A DNA stretch of 7,150 nucleotides from Actinomycetota bacterium (GTDB lineage: Bacteria > Actinomycetota > Actinomycetes > Nanopelagicales > Nanopelagicaceae), in NCBI GenBank assembly GCA_026392775.1, contig JAPLBK010000120.1:1-7150 (forward strand). The letters run 5' to 3'. This document shows positions 4,072-7,150 of this stretch, in pieces. The position numbers and the translations under genes were made by a program. The notes below the pieces were generated by a model. The model was not told the origin of the DNA, ran no database searches, and was given only the letters and a program-made list of their open reading frames with translations. Numbering within the stretch: position 1 is the stretch's first letter; each line of letters begins with the position of its first letter.

Positions 4072-6900
4072 ATGTCAGAGACGGTTATCAACCGACCAGC
4101 GAAAATCAAGGCCCACAACACCATTAAAGGTAAGGGTCTGACTATCGAGCGTATCTACACTAACGAAGGCGTACACCCATACGATGAAGTTAAATGGGAA
4201 CGTCGTGATGTAGTACAGCAAAACTGGAGAACCGGTGAGACTGTTTTTGAACAACATGGCGTTGAATATCCAGACACATGGTCAGTGAACGCATCAATGA
4301 TCGTTACAACAAAGTACTTCCGCGGCGCACTCGGTGCTGAAAATCGCGAATGGTCTTTGAAGCAAGTTATCGATCGTGTAGTTCTTACCTATACAAAGGC
4401 TGGAAAAGAGCACGGCTACTTTGCAACAGATGCTGATGCACTAGTTTTTGAACACGAATTGACATACATGTTGCTACATCAAGTTTTCTCATTTAACTCA
4501 CCAGTCTGGTTTAACGTGGGAACAAATCAACCACAGCAAGTAAGTGCATGCTTCATCCTCTCTGTTGATGACACTATGGACAGCATCCTTAACTGGTATC
4601 GCGAAGAAGGAATGATCTTCAAGGGTGGCTCAGGTGCTGGTCTTAACCTCTCACGTATTCGCTCATCAAAGGAGCTTCTCAAGTCCGGCGGAACAGCCTC
4701 TGGCCCAGTCTCATTTATGCGAGGCGCAGATGCCTCTGCAGGAACAATCAAATCTGGCGGTGCTACACGCCGCGCAGCAAAGATGGTTGTTTTAGACGTG
4801 GATCACCCAGATATTGAAGAATTCATTGAGACAAAGGTCAATGAAGAGGACAAGATTCGCGCACTTCGCGATGCTGGCTTTGACATGGATCTTGGTGGAA
4901 AAGACATCATCTCTGTTCAATACCAGAATGCTAATAACTCTGTTCGTCTATCGGACAAGTTTATGCAAGCTGTTGAAAAGGGAGAGCGTTTTGGTTTAAC
5001 AGCTCGTTCAACTGGTGAAGTTATTGACACTGTTGATGCACGTGAGCTCTTCACAAAGATTGCACAAGCTGCATGGGCATGTGCTGATCCTGGTGTTCAA
5101 TTTGATGACACAGTCAATGACTGGCACACCACTCCAGAGTCAGGTCGCATCAACGCATCAAATCCCTGCTCTGAATACATGTCATTAGATAACTCTTCTT
5201 GTAACTTGGCATCTCTTAACTTGATGAAGTTCTTAAAATCAGATGGATCATTTGATGCAAAGACTTTTGGAAAAGCTGCAGAGCTGATCATCACAGCGAT
5301 GGATATCTCAATCTGTTTCGCAGATTTCCCAACTGAGGCTATCGGTGACACAACAAAGGCTTTCCGTCAGCTCGGTATCGGTTATGCAAACCTTGGAGCA
5401 CTTCTTATGGCTTCAGGTCTGGCATATGACTCAGAGGGTGGGCGCGCACTAGCTGGTGCGATCACATCATTGATGACTGGTATTACATACAAGCGCTCAG
5501 CAGAACTTGCTGGAATCGTTGGACCATATGCAGGCTTTGCACACAACGCTAAGCCACATGCTCGCGTTATGCGCAAGCACGCAGCAGCATCATCTGCTGC
5601 AAAGTCTGAAACAACGCTCGATATTGATGTGTGGACAGAGGCTAATAAGGCCTGGGATGCATGTCTTACAACAGGAGATAAGAATGGATGGCGCAACGCC
5701 CAGATCTCAGTACTTGCTCCAACAGGAACAATTGGTTTGATGATGGATTGCGATACAACTGGTATCGAGCCTGACTTCTCACTCGTTAAGTTCAAGAAGC
5801 TAGTCGGTGGCGGTTCAATGCAGATCGTTAACCAGACAGTGCCACAGGCACTTGTAAAGCTGGGATATGCCCAAGAGACAGTAGAAGCAATCGTTGAGTT
5901 CATCGCAGCAAACGGTCACGTTATCGATGCTCCAGGGTTAAAGCTTGAGCACTATGAAGTATTTGACTGCGCACTAGGCGCTCGCTCAATTGCTCCTATG
6001 GGCCACGTTCGCATGATGGCTGCATGTCAGCCATTCCTCTCAGGTGCTATCTCAAAGACAGTCAACCTGCCAGAAGATGCAACTGTTGAAGAGGTTGAAG
6101 AAGTTCACATCGAAGCATGGAGAATGGGAATTAAGGCCCTGGCTGTTTATCGTGATAACTGCAAGGTCGGACAGCCTCTCTCTGATGGCAAGGCAAAGAA
6201 GAAGGATGCACCGATTGAAGCATCAGCACCTGCTGCTGCAGTTCGCAAGCGTCTTCCAAAGGCCCGTCCATCCATTACAACATCATTTGCAGTTGGCGGG
6301 GCTGAGGGTTACATGACCGCAGGTGCATATGCCGATGGCGCACTAGGTGAGGTCTTCTTAAAGCTAGGTAAGCAGGGATCAACGCTAGCCGGTGTGATGG
6401 ATGCCTTCTCAATTGCAGTATCAATTGGTCTGCAATACGGAGTGCCGCTAGAGACATTTGTTGAGAAGTTTACAAACTTGCGATTTGAACCAGCAGGTAT
6501 GACAGATGATGCTGATATCCGCATGGCACAGTCCATGATGGATTACATCTTCCGTCGCTTAGCACTTGATTACTTGCCTTTTGAATCACGCAGCACAATG
6601 GGTCTCTACACATCATCAGAGCGCGCTCGCGCACTCGATACAGGTGAGTACACACCAGATATCACTGCAGCAACAGAGACCATCGCACAATCAGCTGCCC
6701 CTGCAACTGTTGCAAAGGCTGTCTCTGTAAAGATCGAAGCAGCACCAGCTGTTGAGTATGGATCATCAACTGAGTTGATGGAAGCACTCTCAGGAGTTAA
6801 AGCAGATGCACCTTTGTGTATGACATGTGGAGTCAAGATGCGTATGTCAGGTGCTTGCTTTGTATGCGAAGGATGCGGAAACACATCTGGTTGCTCATAA
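4072..6900 (+). CDS. nrdJ: Adenosylcobalamin-dependent (class II) ribonucleoside-diphosphate reductase
   Basis: The 942-residue product is a full-length class II NrdJ, close to the Streptomyces enzyme. It reduces ribonucleotides to deoxyribonucleotides in the cytoplasm using a B12-derived radical and needs no oxygen or second subunit. Key residues are C160 (VSACFIL) and C377 (SSCNLAS), the probable redox pair, and C366 in NPCSE, the thiyl-radical cysteine with N364 and E368. Other landmarks are GGSGAGL (185-191) and the phosphate loop PTGTIG (550-555). A TSCPD domain spans about 737-845 (GGAEGYMTAGAY, RFEPAG at 804-809). The C-terminus is a cysteine cluster (C916, C919, C929, C932, C935, C941) that probably reloads the active site. 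An Ala-rich linker lies before the cluster. No intein or frameshift is seen. GGGGA at 4060-4064 is the ribosome binding site. Codons ending in CA are favoured, suggesting high expression. Confidence 0.98.
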   Translation: MSETVINRPAKIKAHNTIKGKGLTIERIYTNEGVHPYDEVKWERRDVVQQNWRTGETVFEQHGVEYPDTWSVNASMIVTTKYFRGALGAENREWSLKQVIDRVVLTYTKAGKEHGYFATDADALVFEHELTYMLLHQVFSFNSPVWFNVGTNQPQQVSACFILSVDDTMDSILNWYREEGMIFKGGSGAGLNLSRIRSSKELLKSGGTASGPVSFMRGADASAGTIKSGGATRRAAKMVVLDVDHPDIEEFIETKVNEEDKIRALRDAGFDMDLGGKDIISVQYQNANNSVRLSDKFMQAVEKGERFGLTARSTGEVIDTVDARELFTKIAQAAWACADPGVQFDDTVNDWHTTPESGRINASNPCSEYMSLDNSSCNLASLNLMKFLKSDGSFDAKTFGKAAELIITAMDISICFADFPTEAIGDTTKAFRQLGIGYANLGALLMASGLAYDSEGGRALAGAITSLMTGITYKRSAELAGIVGPYAGFAHNAKPHARVMRKHAAASSAAKSETTLDIDVWTEANKAWDACLTTGDKNGWRNAQISVLAPTGTIGLMMDCDTTGIEPDFSLVKFKKLVGGGSMQIVNQTVPQALVKLGYAQETVEAIVEFIAANGHVIDAPGLKLEHYEVFDCALGARSIAPMGHVRMMAACQPFLSGAISKTVNLPEDATVEEVEEVHIEAWRMGIKALAVYRDNCKVGQPLSDGKAKKKDAPIEASAPAAAVRKRLPKARPSITTSFAVGGAEGYMTAGAYADGALGEVFLKLGKQGSTLAGVMDAFSIAVSIGLQYGVPLETFVEKFTNLRFEPAGMTDDADIRMAQSMMDYIFRRLALDYLPFESRSTMGLYTSSERARALDTGEYTPDITAATETIAQSAAPATVAKAVSVKIEAAPAVEYGSSTELMEALSGVKADAPLCMTCGVKMRMSGACFVCEGCGNTSGCS

Positions 6901-6932
6901 GCAGTAGTTAATAAGTTTTAACCAACCCCGTT

Positions 6933-6969
6933 AAAAACCCCGTCAATCACTGCGATTGGCGGGGTTTTT
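6933..6969 (+). terminator. Intrinsic terminator of the nrdR-nrdJ operon
   Basis: A 16-base-pair stem (6933-6948 with 6954-6969, one G-U pair at 6943/6959) encloses the loop ACTGC. The GC-rich middle, CCCCG with CGGGG, is flanked by A5 and T5, so the stem ends in a T tract. The A tract makes it potentially active on both strands. It lies 33 bases after the nrdJ stop and separates that operon from the riboswitch. Confidence 0.95.
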
Positions 6970-6999
6970 CACGTGTATGCGCAGGGCCTGATTAAGGGC

Positions 7000-7005
7000 T
7001 AGAAT
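7000..7005 (+). promoter_or_regulatory. Candidate -10 box for the FMN-riboswitch transcript
   Basis: TAGAAT is a good -10 match (5/6) and lies about ten bases before the riboswitch P1 stem, the right place for its promoter. No convincing -35 is seen around 6976-6982. Confidence 0.45.
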
Positions 7006-7014
7006 AAGCACGTT

Positions 7015-7134
7015 GTTTCCGGGGTCGATGTAATTTCGAACCGGCGGTTATAGTCCGCGACCCGATGCCAGCCAGGTATCGGTTGACTCAGTGAAATTCT
7101 GGGACCGACGGTTAAAGTCCGGATGAGAGGAAAC
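7015..7134 (+). ncRNA. FMN riboswitch (RFN element)
   Basis: The segment carries the RFN aptamer hallmarks: the ACCGGCGGTTATAGTCCGCGA block (7040-7060), and the GTGAAATTCTGGGACCGACG and GTTAAAGTCCGGATGAGAGG blocks (7091-7130). The closing P1 stem is GTTTCC (7015-7020) with GGAAAC (7129-7134). A variable hairpin pairs 7062-7069 with 7075-7082 around loop AGCCA. It binds FMN and turns down downstream genes when FMN is plentiful. The expression platform and the target gene lie beyond the window. Riboflavin synthesis (ribD, ribE, ribBA, ribH) or a riboflavin transporter is expected. Confidence 0.96.
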
Positions 7135-7150
7135 CAACAAAGGGTAGGTT

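Noticed and set aside
5382..5903. 173-residue open frame antisense to nrdJ
   Set aside because: It lies wholly inside the highly conserved nrdJ coding region and has no recognisable domain or ribosome binding site.
4072..6900. Intein or fusion within the large nrdJ gene
   Set aside because: The protein aligns from memory with Streptomyces-type NrdJ without a large insertion, and its length is normal for the family.

Overview
The window looks like chromosome from a low-GC, gene-dense actinobacterium. The LexA, NrdR and class II ribonucleotide reductase are clearly of actinobacterial type. The SOS operators have the TCGAAC-N4-GTTCGA form of Gram-positives and actinobacteria. Gene order lexA / LysM gene / nrdR matches mycobacteria, and nrdR-nrdJ matches Streptomyces (from memory). 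Base composition is moderate and A/T-leaning, with tight packing and stop/start overlaps. I infer a streamlined freshwater actinobacterium of the acI / Nanopelagicales kind; that placement is not proven by the sequence alone.

Layout. Positions 1-1463 hold a tight + strand run: the C-terminal end of a small membrane protein, a divergent short-chain dehydrogenase/reductase (SDR) and a DUF305 lipoprotein with duplicated His-His motifs. They are joined by a directly abutting stop/start and a 1-base TAATG overlap. A class I SAM-dependent methyltransferase follows (1510-2169), perhaps from its own leaderless promoter. It converges on lexA (minus strand, 2166-2792) with a 4-base overlap of the two ends.

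The 143-base gap between lexA and the divergent LysM gene holds two LexA operators, one near-perfect beside lexA and one perfect beside the LysM gene. The LysM gene (2936-3304) encodes a short protein with one membrane anchor. Its form and place match SOS-induced division inhibitors of the YneA / ChiZ (Rv2719c) / DivS group. A 195-base gap then holds two candidate NrdR boxes offset by exactly 31 bases, ahead of nrdR (3500-4051) and nrdJ (4072-6900). A strong intrinsic terminator (6933-6969) closes that operon. The window ends in an FMN riboswitch (7015-7134) whose target gene, presumably for riboflavin synthesis or uptake, lies outside.

How it works together. The centre is a DNA-damage and dNTP-supply module. 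LexA represses itself and the division inhibitor. NrdR senses (d)ATP and probably represses its own operon, which makes the B12-dependent reductase. No undescribed system is evident. The points most worth a second look are the dual operator layout, the tandem NrdR boxes, possible SOS read-through into nrdRJ, and the SDR whose catalytic serine position appears to be alanine.
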